Assembly (NCBI GenBank): GCA_027574665.1
Contig: CM050654.1
Coordinates: 42,041,722 to 42,105,721 of the forward strand
Reading direction: 5' to 3'
Source: Rhynochetos jubatus
Taxonomy: Eukaryota; Chordata; Aves; Eurypygiformes; Rhynochetidae
Length of the DNA stretch: 64,000 nt
Part shown: positions 48,796 through 61,700 of the stretch, piece after piece
Numbering within the stretch: position 1 is the first letter of the stretch
Layout of the letters: the number at the start of each line of letters is the position of its first letter
The notes under the pieces: model-generated
Seen by the model: the letters and a program-made list of their open reading frames with translations, nothing else
Databases searched by the model: none
Told to the model about the DNA's origin: nothing
Translations under genes and position numbers: made by a program

Positions 48796-48937
48796 ATGAG
48801 GAGATTCGTTTACTGCAAGGTGGTTCTGGCCACTTCTCTCATGTGGGTGCTGGTGGACGTCTTCTTACTTCTGTACTTCAGTGAATGTAATAAATGTGAT
48901 GATAAGAAAGAGAGGTCTCTGCTGCCTGCTCTGAGGG
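48796..48937 (+). CDS. GALNT13: GALNT13 first coding exon (N-terminal 47 residues, partial gene)
   Basis: The gene encodes polypeptide N-acetylgalactosaminyltransferase 13, a Golgi type II membrane enzyme that starts mucin-type O-glycosylation by moving GalNAc from UDP-GalNAc to Ser/Thr. It is expressed mainly in neural tissue in mammals. This exon gives a cytosolic tail (residues 1-8, MRRFVYCK), a signal-anchor segment (about 9-28, hydrophobic through FLLLYF) and the start of the luminal stem ([19 protein letters not shown]). MRRF, the CDDKKE run and SLLPALR fit GALNT13, whereas the paralogue GALNT1 has MRKF, CDEKKE and a different stem. The start is ATG 48796 (G at -3); an in-frame TTG at 48772 is leader. 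The exon ends after base 1 of codon 48 at donor GAGGG|GTAAGT, a phase 1 intron. The catalytic and ricin-type lectin domains lie beyond the window. Confidence 0.96.
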
Positions 48938-51330
48938 GTAAGTGCCATGTCCAAGCTCTCTTCAAAGGTCACAGGTTTGGGTTTTTTTGGCAGTATATAT
49001 TTCTTTGTATTTCTATATTATTTTTTCAGTTCAAACTTACAAAATACCAGGGTCTGAAGTACTTTGTTTCTGTAGTGCTTTAGTGCTTTCTGAGTTTCAG
49101 TTATCTTAGTGTTGGACCTTTGCTATAGTGAATCCCGAATCTTGTATGTTTTCTTCAGCAAAACTCATATAAAATATCTCTGGTACGTGGAAGAGAAAAG
49201 CGAAGTAAACATATTAAGAACCCTTTTTTATCAGAAGTCACTTGACATGCAAGAGAATTGCTGCTCTGTGATTCTTTTTTCATTTGTGAAAGGTACTTGT
49301 AAATTGACTTTTAAACTAGCTCTTGCTGAAACAGTTGTTTTGAGAAGATACTTCTGAAAGTTACATCTACTATACGTAAACATTGGGATCCAGTCTCACA
49401 GGCAGATGGAGCAGAGATTCTTGTCGCGCTCCAGATGTTCTAGCAGTGCAATTTACTAAAGGTGAGCTCATGACAGCTGAACCTTGTTCAGCTCCAAGTT
49501 TTCAAGTTTAATTGCTAATATCCAGAGCAGTCATTCGCAGACGGATCGTGTGCTTCTGTGCAGCCGAAAGAGGCAGGTAGGGATTTAGGCTGGCAATGAA
49601 CTTGGAAGATGCTGTCGCATTGGTTCCCATGCACTTCCGTCGGTATGTCTGTGGGAAACTCAAGAGGAGGGGCGAGTGGAAGTTCATGGGATGTAGGTGT
49701 TTGTTTTTCCTTGTAAATTAACATCCTGTTCTTCAGGAGTTTGGGTTCAGCATATGGAAGAAGGAAGATACTTTGAATCTCTAATAGGATTGAAATAAAA
49801 TTAATTATAACTAGTGCAGCTGCTTTTGTAACATGTTTACTGCTGACAATAGACCCAAGTTGTGTCTGAGGCGGTTCCTCTCAGGATCAATACACGTGTG
49901 TGTTGAACTCTGACCCTCAGTTTTGTCCACGGGATAAATCATTGTCCTCCTTTTCAAAAGCACTTTGGGGTTATGGGTCGGTTGAGTGGATGACTCAAAT
50001 AGTTTGAAATGAGAATACCATTCGGTGATGGGTTTGTCACTTGGCAGACCTCGCTCAAAGGGTATTTGGAAGGCTGCACTTTGACTTTCCAATCACATAA
50101 CAGCTACATGATATTAAAAATTAAAAATCATTTATTATTCCACATGAAAGCGATATAGCTCGCTGTAGTTTTTTTCTCCTGTGTAATTGAATTACTGTGT
50201 TTTTAAACAAATATTAGTCAAGAATCTGACATACCGTGAGTAAAACGACCCATTTTACCTACACTATTTGCTGCAGACAAGTGCTCATGGCTTGTTTTTG
50301 AAGCATGCACTGGAATTTTCTCAAAATCTGATTACATTTTGTGGCATGTGTTTAACCAGTTATATTTTTTGATGTGTAATTGGGTAACTTGTACAAAAAA
50401 AACCCCTAAATATTGGAATGACAGATTCTATTTGACCATTAGCAACTTTTAAGTCAATCTAGGCAAAAAAACCCAAACCCACAAACATAAACGTGTTTTG
50501 CTGGCACCACCACTCAAATTTAAATGAAAATGTATGGAGCTTGCAAGAATGAATTCACCTTTTTGACACTTTTGTCAACACAGTACTGTGCAATAGCAGA
50601 CTTTTATTGGTATCTGCTGCATTTTACCACTTGAGATGACTCTTTTTTTAACATTGAACTTATTGAATTCTACGTGCTGTGCCTATTATAAAGAGATGAG
50701 ATTTCTGCACAGGAATTCTAAAAGCAATACTGCTGCTTCTTGCTCTCAGTTTTGAGAAACAAGTTATATTGAATATATAAAACTATTTCTGCTTTAAAGC
50801 CTGGTAAAGGAAATGTTTGAGCCTGATACTATGCATATTCTATGTGATCCCAGAAAAATAATTGATTATAATCCTTTTTACGAAGTTAGGAAAGTGCATG
50901 TAATGTCTGGGGACACAAGCACAGTTTTATTGGAAATGGAGTGCATGTCTTTTTTTTTTTTTTGTGAGATTACTGAAATTCTAGAAGGCTTCTGCCTCAA
51001 ACTCTGCTTTTTCTAGTTATGTTCCTTTATCTAATTTATCCTCAGTTTTTGACCTGTTGTTTCAAAGAGGGGGGAAGTGGATAATGCAGAGTTTAACAAC
51101 AGGTCCTCCACTGATACCTCTGCTCTGTCATGGATTTAAACTGCAGTAGTTCTAGTAAAGAAGGATCACTGAACTTTCTCACTTAGAAGATTTTGGTTTT
51201 GGGAAAACACTGTTTGGTGAAGCAACAGCTCTCATCTACTAAACAGGTTTGCATAAGTAATTGCAACAAAATTATAGTTTCCTCATTGGCACTTACAATT
51301 GAAGGTTTGGTAGCTTAGTATGTAGTTTCA
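48938..51330 (+). other. GALNT13: GALNT13 intron after first coding exon, part 1
   Basis: The intron starts with the consensus donor GTAAGT. It contains ordinary AT-rich sequence with a T14 run at 50950-50963. No further GALNT13 exon was recognised; I looked for the expected downstream stem sequence and the start of the catalytic domain. Confidence 0.65.
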
Positions 51331-51862
51331 TACAATCAGAGAATGGTTTGGGTTGAAGGGACCTTAAAGGTCATCTAGTTCCAACCCCCCTGCCATGGGC
51401 AGGGACACCCTCCACTAGACCAGGTTGCTCCCAGCCTCATCCAGCCTGGCCTTGGACACTGCCAGGGATGGGGCACCCACAGCTTCTCTGGGCAACCTGT
51501 CCCAGTGCTCCCCACCCTCTGCGGGAAGAATTCCTTCCTGATGGCCCATCTCAATCTCCCTCTTTCCATTCAAACCCATTACCTCTTGTTCTGTCACTAC
51601 AGGCCCTTGGAAAAAGCCCCCTCCAGGTTCCCTGTAGCCCCCTTCAGGTACTGGAAGGGGCTCTGAGGTCTCCCTGGAGCCTTCCCTTCTCCAGGCTGAA
51701 CAAGCCGAACTCTCAGCCTGTCCCCATGGCAGGGGGGCTCCAGCCCTCGCAGCATCTCTGTGGCCTCCTGTGGACTCGTTCCAGCCAGTCTGTATCCTTC
51801 TGATGCTGAGGGCTCCCCAGGTGGACACAGCACTCCAGGGGGGTCTCCCCAGAGCAGAGTTT
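51331..51862 (-). mobile_element. CR1 LINE fragment, about 530 bp
   Basis: This antisense CR1 copy starts with its 3' end AATCAGAGAATGGTTTGGGT, followed by CCTGCCATGGGCAGGGACAC. It continues to GTGGACACAGCACTCCAGGG and GGTCTCCCCAGAGCAGAG at its 5' truncation. It is in the same group as the copies at 10.1 and 33.6 kb and is closest in layout to 33.6 kb. Open frames of up to 180 codons on the minus strand are repeat artefacts. Confidence 0.95.
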
Positions 51863-54800
51863 GGTGTTAGTATATCCACAGGCTTGAAGTACGATATAGA
51901 CTGTTGTAAATGTGTGTGTTCTGGAATGACACTTATGTTCCAGTCTGCTAAATTCAAAGTTAATTTGCCTGACTCTTGAGTTTTTCCAACATCCTAAATA
52001 TTTCTTGTTATATCAGTCATACCTATTGCCGTGTCACTCTGGGCATTTGAAAATAAAAAGCATCTGAGTGATTTTTTACTTTGTTATGGAGATTTAGCAA
52101 AACCTCTTCGTTTGTTTCTGCTGAAACGGTGTGTGTTCTGGTGGAGTAATTAGAAATGTGTTTTAAACTCCTGCAGCTTCCAATCCAGCTCCTAAAACCT
52201 CTTTGCAGTAAGTGCCCTGAGCTGTTACGATGGAAATGAAGTGTAGCGCTGCCTTTCTGCTGTAAAGTACCTGCATGGGTACCATCACCTTTGTCTTATT
52301 AATAGTGTATTTCTCAGTTTCTGAATACCTCTAATTGAGCATGCAGATTATCTGTAAGCATAAAAAGCAGCATAATTACAGTGTTTCCACAAGGATATTA
52401 GAAAAGACACAAGGAGAATCAATATACCAATAGAAATTAAAACGGGACATGGTAATCCAGTATTTGAAGTCACTTAATCCATCACCCTCGTCATTAATTA
52501 GGGAGGAAGGACTCTGTGTCGAATGGTGTGTTTAGAGGTGAAAGAGGTAAACTTGCCGTGCCTTTTTCAGTTGTAATTGTTGCATTATGAATCGTTTAGA
52601 AAGGCAGCTTAACAGTAGATGTTAGGTTGTGAGCAGTGGCAGTCCACAGTGAACCCGCTCCCCCCAGTGTCTCGCTGTACATCTTTAAGTGTAAAAGCTG
52701 AGTGTTCTAAAAATGAGCTGTGGCTGAGCTGGGTTAGTGGTGTTGCTTAACGACTTGCCACTGTGCTATCCTAATCAACCCCGCGCTGGCTTTCGGTCAA
52801 GGCGCCTTTGCTTGTGTCTGGTTTTGTGCCGCTGTTGAAAGAAGCAGGCTCCGCTTCCCCTTCGCGTAGGGCCCACAGCCAGAGGGGTGGGATGGCATTG
52901 CTGCTTTCTCCTGACGTTGTAGTGAAGGTGTTTGAGCGTACCTCAGGGTGCTGAACGCCGTGTTGTTTCGGTAATGTGGTCTAATCAAAGTCAAGGAGGT
53001 GTGAATTCGCAGGATGTGCATCAAACGCACTATTGGGAAGCTCTTCCAAGAGCAGTCAGTAACGTAGAGGCATGCAGTCCCCTCCCATTCCCAGAGGCTC
53101 TGGTGCCTTACACCAGGCTGGACAAAGCCACAGGCATTTCCCTGGAAACTCAGGTTTTACCTTGCGTTTCAGGAGGTTCAGAACACGTCTGACCATGCTC
53201 AAATCATTATAGAGGAGCTACACGAGAGGTGTAGGCTTTATGGAGAGCATCGCAGTGGGGAGAAGCCAGACCCAGCTGCTACTTAAACGGGAATAAAAGG
53301 TGTATTGAGGAACCCTAGCGGTGTTCCTGATAGGAGAGTGCGGGCTGGGGAGAAGTCCTCCTCTCTTTCCTTCCTGCCTGGCCCTTCCCACCTAAGCAGG
53401 AGCCACGGCTGGCTTCAGGATTTAAACCATCCAGAGCCAAGGTGCCTCAGGCAGCAGGTTGCTGAGAAGGGAAGAAACAGGTTGGCAAGTCCAAAACCAG
53501 CCAGACATCCGTACTGTTTAGGCTGTAGGGTGTGTGCACGAGGACATGGCACCGAGTAACCCAACGGGAGGCACAGTGTAGCCGTCACTTCGTTTCTGAA
53601 GTTTGTGAGTATTCATGATGTATTGCCTCTTGAAGGACCCTAACCACATCCTGAGCTGGCCATGGATTCGGCATCACCTGTGAGGAAACAGCGCTTGGCT
53701 TGTCAGGTGTTCCACGTGTGCCGGCTCTTGGCTCCGTGTTGGTGTGGTGTGTGTCCAGCGGAGAGTTGTGCAACTCGGTTGTGTTCACTGCTAGTATTAG
53801 TGACAACTCTGTTTCAGGTCTTTCCCAAGGATGGGTCTCTTCCTGAAAAGCTGGTTCCCAGGGTCTGTGTGTGGGAATGTACCGAGTCTTGTTGGGAGTA
53901 CGTGGGAGTGAATGGGCGAAGTAACCCATAAGAGAGAGGTAGCTGCCCAAGGAAGAGGGTGCAGAGGCAATCTTTCTCGTGATCTAATCACCTTCACTCC
54001 AATATTCCTAGCAGATGGTTCTTCTGAAAGGTACGGTACTCGCCGTTGGCAGGACAGGGTGCTTTCAGGTCTGCTTGGAGAAACGGTCTTACCTCTGTTG
54101 AGCAGAAGTCTACGCACCGAGCAGGGGTGGGTTTACTCAGCCCAATGAGCTTACAGTGAAGGAGATGTTTAAGCCATAGTGGAATGCTGCTCCACTCCAA
54201 GCTGTGAGATGAAAAGGGATCATGTGAAGAAGGTGTGGTCCTTTTAATGGAAAAAAACCTGGCATTAGTAGGTTTGTTTCAAGATGCAGGTTAGTGAGGC
54301 TGCAGATATTTGCCTGCATACTTGACAGCAGAGCCAGCTGCCCCATGGACCTCACAACGTGTCATAGGATGGCCTAAACATTGCAAGGGCAGCGCTTTTT
54401 GGAAAAACAAGCGGGCATCTGCAGGGAACTGGTGAGAATCTCTCATCACTCCTAGGAGACTGTGCTTGGCTGCCATGCGGATGGGGATTGCTCTCCGAGA
54501 AACTCCGCTTGCTGGGTCTTGCTGCTTTATTCAAAATGCTACAGACCATTTCTGAGCCAAGGCAGTCTGTCAGCCCAGCATCTTATCGATTAAGCTGCAT
54601 TTTAGTTTTCCACTGCTGTGGTGTGTGTCAGCAAACGGGGCGTGATCCAAGGTGCAGCTTCTCCGCTAAATTCCTGTTGATGGGAGGAGGAGCAGAGGAA
54701 CATAACTTTGAAAAATGGAAAGATCTAACCTTTCTTTGTCTGTTTGGCTATGTAAATCCATAATCTCAAGTACTGTTGGAGAATTGTATCATCCCCCAAG

Positions 54801-55640
54801 TTTCTGCCGTGCAGGGGTGGTGGTTTATGGTGCCTGCTGCAGCATTTGGGAGAGGGAAGGTCTGAATTCGTCTGTAGGCATCTTGTTGGGGAGAACACAT
54901 CCTGGAGTCAGAGGGTGTTTTTGTGGGTTTGTTTTGGTGTTTTTCCTTCATTCATGGTTAAGGAATTTAAAATGGAAAAGGGCTGTACTGCAGAAAAACC
55001 TCTAATCTTGAATTTCAAATTCAGATATGTTGGTTAAATTTAGTATTCTCGGTTTGGAAAGCTGTCTGTGAAGAGAGTTGTTGGCAGTTTTCTGTCCAGA
55101 TCAAGAGTAGTGAGCTTGGGGGGAGTAAAATCCTGCTCTGGAAATGATAAAACGGGGAGCATGTGCCGTGATTGAAACAGTAATTGTAAAGAAAGTGCAA
55201 TTAATTAAAATGAGTGTATATGAACAGTGAGGTGAAATTGTAATTTTGAGTGCTTGTCTCTGCAATGTGCATAATGCTTTTAATGCAGCCTTAATGTCAG
55301 TGTATGTTTTAGGTTTTTATGAAGTGCTGACAAATCTTTAATATTATTTTGGTGTCTAATGCTTTTATGCAGTTTTTTGTTTCCGTGTTAATTGTATTCT
55401 CAAGTTCTACAGAAAGGATTTGTCATAAAATCAGTAGAAATTATTAAAATGCTACTTTGAAAAAAACCTCAGCATAAGAGGATAGTTCATTTACTCAAAT
55501 CCTGTAATGTCTGTGGTTTTTTTGAAGAGAAAAGGTCTGTGTTTTACAATCCTATAAAGCAAGTGTATGAAACATTTGAATGCTGTAATAAAAGTTTGGG
55601 GTTATGGCCAAGTGTAGAAAAGAAGGCATTCATTTTGGTA

Positions 55641-55654
55641 GTTGCCATAGTAAC
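55641..55654 (+). promoter_or_regulatory. RFX X-box-like motif
   Basis: GTTGCCATAGTAAC matches the imperfect inverted-repeat X-box bound by RFX factors (GTTGCCATGGTAAC type) at 13 of 14 positions. It lies in an AT-rich, evenly textured stretch in the GALNT13 intron that also carries AACAATGG, a SOX-type motif, at about 55699. RFX factors act in ciliated and neural cells, and GALNT13 is neural in mammals, so an intronic enhancer is plausible but untested. Confidence 0.45.
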
Positions 55655-55873
55655 ATGTTTATCTGTCAGATTACTGTATGCACTGGACTGTCTGCAATAA
55701 CAATGGTAGCAAATATTTTTAATAACATACCATAAAGATTTAATAGATGGATGGCTGGATATGTACATTGCACTGAAATCTCGTCACCAATTTGTGGACA
55801 AATAAAATTGACTGTGCTGATTTGGATATTGTGACAACACATTAAGTTTATTTATAGATCTTCATCGCACAGT

Positions 55874-56485
55874 TCAAGAAGAAAGCAGTTCTGAAGCTTG
55901 AGGCAAGGCTAGCAGAGCAGACGTCTTTTTCCGACTGCAAACTGAAAAGGGAAAATAATAAACGGAGTTAAAAAAGAGAAAATAATGACTTACAGAGATG
56001 TGGTGCTCGCTGGCTTGAACGCACAAGCTCCAGCCAGAAAATGCCGCGTTTTCTAGCTCACTGTGGGCTCCCACCTGAGGATGAATTGACAGGTTATTTC
56101 TTACTGTAGCAATATCATTCCATAACTTCACGTTAACTTCTGTTGTTGGATATTTTACGTGCTGGGCGTTGGAAGAATGACTGCCAACCTGTTTGGGCAG
56201 AATGGAGGACTCGTCTGTTGGGGAGTGGGCCTTGGTAAATAAGGATCTGGGACACGATGATCTGTGTCTCCTGGAGTGGTGTTCTGCTGTACTGCCCTGT
56301 GTGGTAAATAGTACACACGTAGCCTGTCGCTGTGGCTGTGGGTACTGCATGAACCACGTGAAAACGTTGGCAGGTCCTATGTAACCTTTTCCCTCCTTTG
56401 AAGAAAAGGGGGGAAAAATGATCCCCAACCCCAGGAAGTATCTCTCAGTAATTTCTGATCGCCTGAAAAACAGATAACCAGCCAT
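55874..56485 (-). other. 203-codon open frame of unknown meaning (antisense in intron)
   Basis: The frame begins at an ATG (complement of 56483-56485) and runs to about 55874. I recognise no domain, signal peptide or membrane segment pattern; the composition is Ser-rich and mixed. It is the longest frame outside repeats and the CpG island. By rough reckoning, one frame of this length could arise by chance in 64 kb on two strands. It is more likely fortuitous than a gene. Confidence 0.15.
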
Positions 56486-58682
56486 GTGTTTTGAAATTCC
56501 TCATTTTTTCATAGTTCCACCTCCAGAAGTTTCTGACCGCTCCTCCAGCTCTGGAGATGGCCTGGCTATGGCATGAGGTAGGCGCTTCCCAAGCATGCTC
56601 CGTGCCACGTAGGTGGGTATGGCTGCGGTACTGGGGGCTGGTTATCCTTCCTACGGCTTGTAGGAAAGGCCAGCGGTGTTAGGAGAAAGAGGAATGCGTG
56701 ATTCTCGGTGCCATAACCAGGAGACAGCTCCTGCATCCGGCACTGAGAAATGTATGGACTCATTCTCAAGGGGTCCAGTTCATAAAGCAAAACAACAGAC
56801 ACTGCCACCACTCCCCCGCCAACGAAAACATGGGGTGGTTTGGTTAAGTTGTTGTACGTGGTCATCCAGACGTACAAAAAGTGTTGTTTACTATTATGTG
56901 CAGTACGTTGCCATAAAAGTAGAGTAGGAACAGAATGGTGTTCTCCCAACTCTGTGAGCTTCCACGGAAGTCTGGTTGTGCAAAGTATAATTTTCACACT
57001 TTTGTGTTGCTTTCCTAATTATTTTCTGTACAGATGGGATTTATCTCACTGCTTATCACTGAAAATACTTAACCTAAGAAATATTCAATGAAAAAAATCT
57101 GAATAATGACGTAGGAGTGCACTCATACAGCGTGTCCGTACTGTGTGTATAGGTGCCACGCACTATCCGCGGTACCACGTGTATAAGCAGCACGCACATG
57201 CTGAAGCTGTGGAAGTTGCTCAAGCCAAAAGTCAAGTCTGCCCTCTCACTCATCCTTCCTTCCCTCCCGAGGGAGGTTGTGTACGACCAGAAAGGCTTAT
57301 GATGTCTTTTATTTTGCTATTGCTTTTGTAGTACTTAAGAATTCGGTGTAGCAACTTCACTAAGAATTTTCAAGGGAAAAAGAAGTCATTGCTTGTGTAT
57401 GTGGTGTTTTGGAATATTGTTAGTAGTGTTGTGGTTGAAATATGAAGTAAAATCTAGGATACCTTTCCAAATAATAGGAAAATGTGTCAATGAAAGGTTG
57501 GTTAATGTTACTTTTATTATACTTTGCTGACATTCTTAATGACATCCTTATCTTCAGCGTTTAGCTATCTAAACAACTGTTGTGTTAGAAACCCACGTGA
57601 AAATCTTAGAGAGGTGCTATTGAGGAAAACTTTGGGACTTCATGAGTGTGACACATACCTGCTTATTCCAATAAGTAGGGACAATTACAAAAACGGAGTA
57701 TGGAAAAGTGTTTCAGCATTTCTGTGTGTTATGTAGTACCTTAACTGTGTCCACTCTTCCGAATTGTAATCTGAGTTTCAGTGGACAACTACCTAGAGGA
57801 TATTGGAATCTGCGCTCTTACCTTGCTGACAGAAGCGCTGGAAGATGTCAGAAGGACTTTCCATTTGTAGCAGCTGACAGAAAAAATGACACGGTGGTGA
57901 CATAATTGAGATTATGGGCTCCCTTGCTGCCGAAAGTTGGCTAACTCTAGAGCAGTGGTAGGAGTGCTCGTTAAAGCTTCCTAGAAACTTGCCGTTGTCA
58001 GTCCCTGGATTATTGTCGAAACGTGATTTTTTTATTTTTAATTTTTTTTTTTCCTGATACACTAAAGATTTTGTAGTTACTCTTTTTCTGTTGATGTTTC
58101 GGAAGTAAATTGTTGGTGTGGAAAGCCTGGATGAGCCTACCCTGTATCGTAAAGGCATGAATAAAATATTGTTAATTTTACATAACACTTCAGATTTTAA
58201 GTGGGAAGGGGATAAACTGTTGGATTTTTTTTGGCTTGGTTAGTTTTGCTTTTTCTCTTGAATATTCCACACTGTTTTGAAGAGCAAAAACTGTGTCACA
58301 TCGGCAATATTATCCCTAGTATCCGAGTACTTTCCAGCTGTCCTCGTAAAGCCTGTTTAGACTTCCTTTTCCTGGGAATGAGAGGTCTGCCCTAGCTCAT
58401 CTGAACTTTGTTAGCAGGTATAGCTTACCGGGTTGTGCCATTTTGTTATTCCTTTACATTTATCTCGCTGTTTTCCCGTGTTCACAGTCACCTTTCCATG
58501 CTTTGGATTCATGGCGTCATCTTGGCAGCAGGCGTGTTGGTCAAGGCGGAGCTCGTGGATGACGCGTGGGCGTAGAGGTGTCGCGCTGCGTGGAGTCGCG
58601 TATATTTAATAACAGCAACAGCTTAAATTCTTATGTTTAATAGTACTAGAGAAAAGTAGCTGTCATGTAAAGTGGGGACGAT

Positions 58683-58732
58683 TTGCTTACCCTGGTAGAT
58701 ACTGGTATTGCTTACCCCGATGGATATTGATA
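58683..58732. repeat. two-copy 25-bp tandem repeat
   Basis: The units start at 58683 and 58708, each beginning TTGCTTACCC, with 20 of 25 positions identical. All five differences are transitions, which fits an old duplication. Confidence 0.7.
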
Positions 58733-61700
58733 TATATTCGTGGTTTTACTGATGTAGGCGTAGTACAAAATCTTCAGGGCAACACCAGGAACGTGTCAAA
58801 AGTTGGAAGTGCTGCAAGGGGAATAATCTTAGTGCTGGTTGGATGTGCAAGATGGGCAGGAAAATGTGTCATCATTTCTAGAAATAGATACTTTGCACTT
58901 CGCCATTTTCATCTGAGAAACAGCCCGTTTATAATGACTGTGGCTGAGGATGCCTGTGACCGCACGGTGTGTACGCACGCGTGTGTGCAGTGTAGGAGTG
59001 CTCTGATTTCACCTTACAACTCACACTTGTATCCGTAAGAGCTATTCCGGTAGCAAGCTACGCAAATTGTGTCGCAAGGCAGAAGAAAGAAGATGGTCTT
59101 TTAGCTGTGTTGAGAGACTTCAAGCCACTCCTAGGAGGATTAACAGGAACCTTTGAAGGTTTTTAGGTTTTCTGTTTTACTTTTTATGTTCAACAGGTGA
59201 ATCGTAAGATCACTGGAAATTCTTTTCAGGCACTGTCTTTCCTTTTAGGTCTACCTGCTTGCAAATTTCACTGACAATCAGTTCCTTAGGAAGAAAAAAT
59301 TGTTTTTGAAAACTAAGAAGGATTCATGAAAACCTCATGTACTTCTATCGTCAGAAGCTTTTATAGTGGATATTGTCTAAAAATTGACTCCTGTCTTGTT
59401 ATTGACGCCACATTTCTGGACCATGAATGGAGATTTCATGGATTTCAGGAATGCTCTACAAATAGTGTTGGTGTGCACAAGGCTGTTTGCAAGAACTGAG
59501 CCTTAAAAATGGGAAGCCCACGGTGCCATCAGCCCTTCTTTAATCCAATTTTAAATGATCTTTACATTGCTCTACAAATTACACAGTGTATTTGAATCCC
59601 TTAGTGTTTGAATCTTAGTGCAGCAGAGCAGTTTTATGTGTTGAATGAGTCCTGTACAGGTTTTGAGGAAAACAATCAGACACTGGAGAAACCGGCATTG
59701 TTGAGAAGCCGTTCAGAGTAGTGAGTGACACGTCTAGTTAGGGTGTTGTATGCGGCTGCTCTTCGGTTTTGCCAAAGGAGGGAAGAGGTTTTTATGATAG
59801 TTTTAACACACTGTTTTTGACTGCTCTGTTTTTCTGGAGCAGGATGATAGGGAATTTTGAGGAAACTTTTGAAATAAAGAATAATTGGTTTTATCGCAAA
59901 GAACTACTTTTAGGTTCTGTTTGTCAGTATTAGTGTAGCATGGAATTTGAATAATGCTTAGAAATCATAATATCCATGTAAAGCCCTGATTGTTTATATC
60001 TCTGAATGCCATCCTTGGAGACATTTTTAGTAGATGTCACGCAGAGTATTTGTGTACGCTGTAATGAGAGCTTTTAGCCACAGCCATTCTCCAGGGCCTT
60101 GATTGCCAAATCTGACAAGCTGAAGTGAGCATTCATTTGCATAATAAAGACTGAAGAATCAGAGTGAAATTCATTCCAATGTCATCCTTCTTGTCCTTGG
60201 GATTCTACTCACTATTAAAACAAACAAACAAAATCCAAACCAGTTTTTTTCCATTGAGTTGCTGTGCAGGAAAATGTGTTCTTATGAGTGAGATTAATAA
60301 TACCATCTGGTATTTTGCGCCCTTTGTGATACGCCAGCTACTATGGCAGAAAAGTGTCGTTTACCTTCAGTATTTGGCTCGAAAGGGCATAGCCCTTCAT
60401 CGGAAGGGAACCAGGAGGGATTTCTGGGGTGGGATGTATGGTACTGGCATGCTAGTGCATTAGAGAGAATGTCTGACTTTTGACTCCTCCGTATTGAGTT
60501 TTATTCTAAATAGCTAAAAGCTTTTCTGACGCTAAACAGCAAAACGAAAGGTATAAAAGATCAGTTAACTCGTTTATTCAAACTGTTTAAAAGTTACCTA
60601 CAAACGTATTTTGGTTTTGAGTGGTTCCTGTACATAGAACTGTTAATGCAAATACTCGGACCCCCTCCCCCATTCATAATTTAAAGTGTTTTGGCACATT
60701 TTCTATTAAATTTGCACATTTTTTCCTTTTAAAAGAGCAGAATGTGTTGGCACTTTGTTGCACTCAGGTTTCAGTATTATCCTACAGCGGTGATGGTTTG
60801 TGTTCTTCCCCCTGTTAACCTCCCGCATCGAGGGGGTTGGGGAGCGCAGGCTGAACACGAGGCCGTTTTGCACATGCTTGGAGGAGATGCTGTCATCAGT
60901 TGGATCCTGCATATTGGTCTCCTCTCCAACTGTCTTCCTTGGCTTATCGGAAACTCTTCTCCCTGTAAATATTGGCAGGGCTTAATTAAAGCATGATATA
61001 ATTTTTTAAATGTGGATATTCATCTTTTTGCATTGTATTTTATGGCTTTATTGTTAGGGCTTGATTAAAGTTGGAAATAAATTGGAAGCATTTAACGCCT
61101 AAATTGCTCAATTTTCTGCCCTTATAATGCTGAGTGTATCTGCCCAACATTGTCTTTCTTTCTCTTCTCTTTTAGGTTATTTTTTTTACATGAAATTAGT
61201 GTTCTGGTCTGCCCCAGTGCAGTTCCACCTTTCTCTGTGCTTGAGGTGCTCTAAGTCCATGTCTGCCTTGGGCTGTTTCAGTCTGGGGGGGCAGAACCAA
61301 ATCCTGTTGTCTGGACACCTGGTATAGCTGTGACAGAAATAGCCCTTTCCTCCTTTGAGTTGCCATTAGTTACACACTCCATAGCCGATCCATGTGCAAA
61401 AAAACCTGTAGTAGTGCTTTGGCAGCAGAAGCATTTTGGCAGAATCAGTGAGGATTGAATGCATGCTTTAGACCCTTGCAGGTCATCCTCCAAGGAGAGG
61501 CGTTGTACGCTCTTTGTGCACGCAATAATGCATTAACACTCTCTTCCTTCTTCCTGTGTTACCACTTTCACTAATGCCGACCACACAAGAGATGTAACAT
61601 GGCCCCAAAGTCTTCTCTTATCATGAGAAGGCACTAGGAAGTTAGCAAAAATTTGACCAGCAAGGAAAAAAAAGATTAGAAATCAGCATTATACTTACTC

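Noticed and set aside
48772-49083. 103-codon frame starting before the GALNT13 ATG and reading past 48937
   Set aside because: The upstream start is TTG, the family start is ATG 48796, and the part after 48937 follows a consensus splice donor and is intron.
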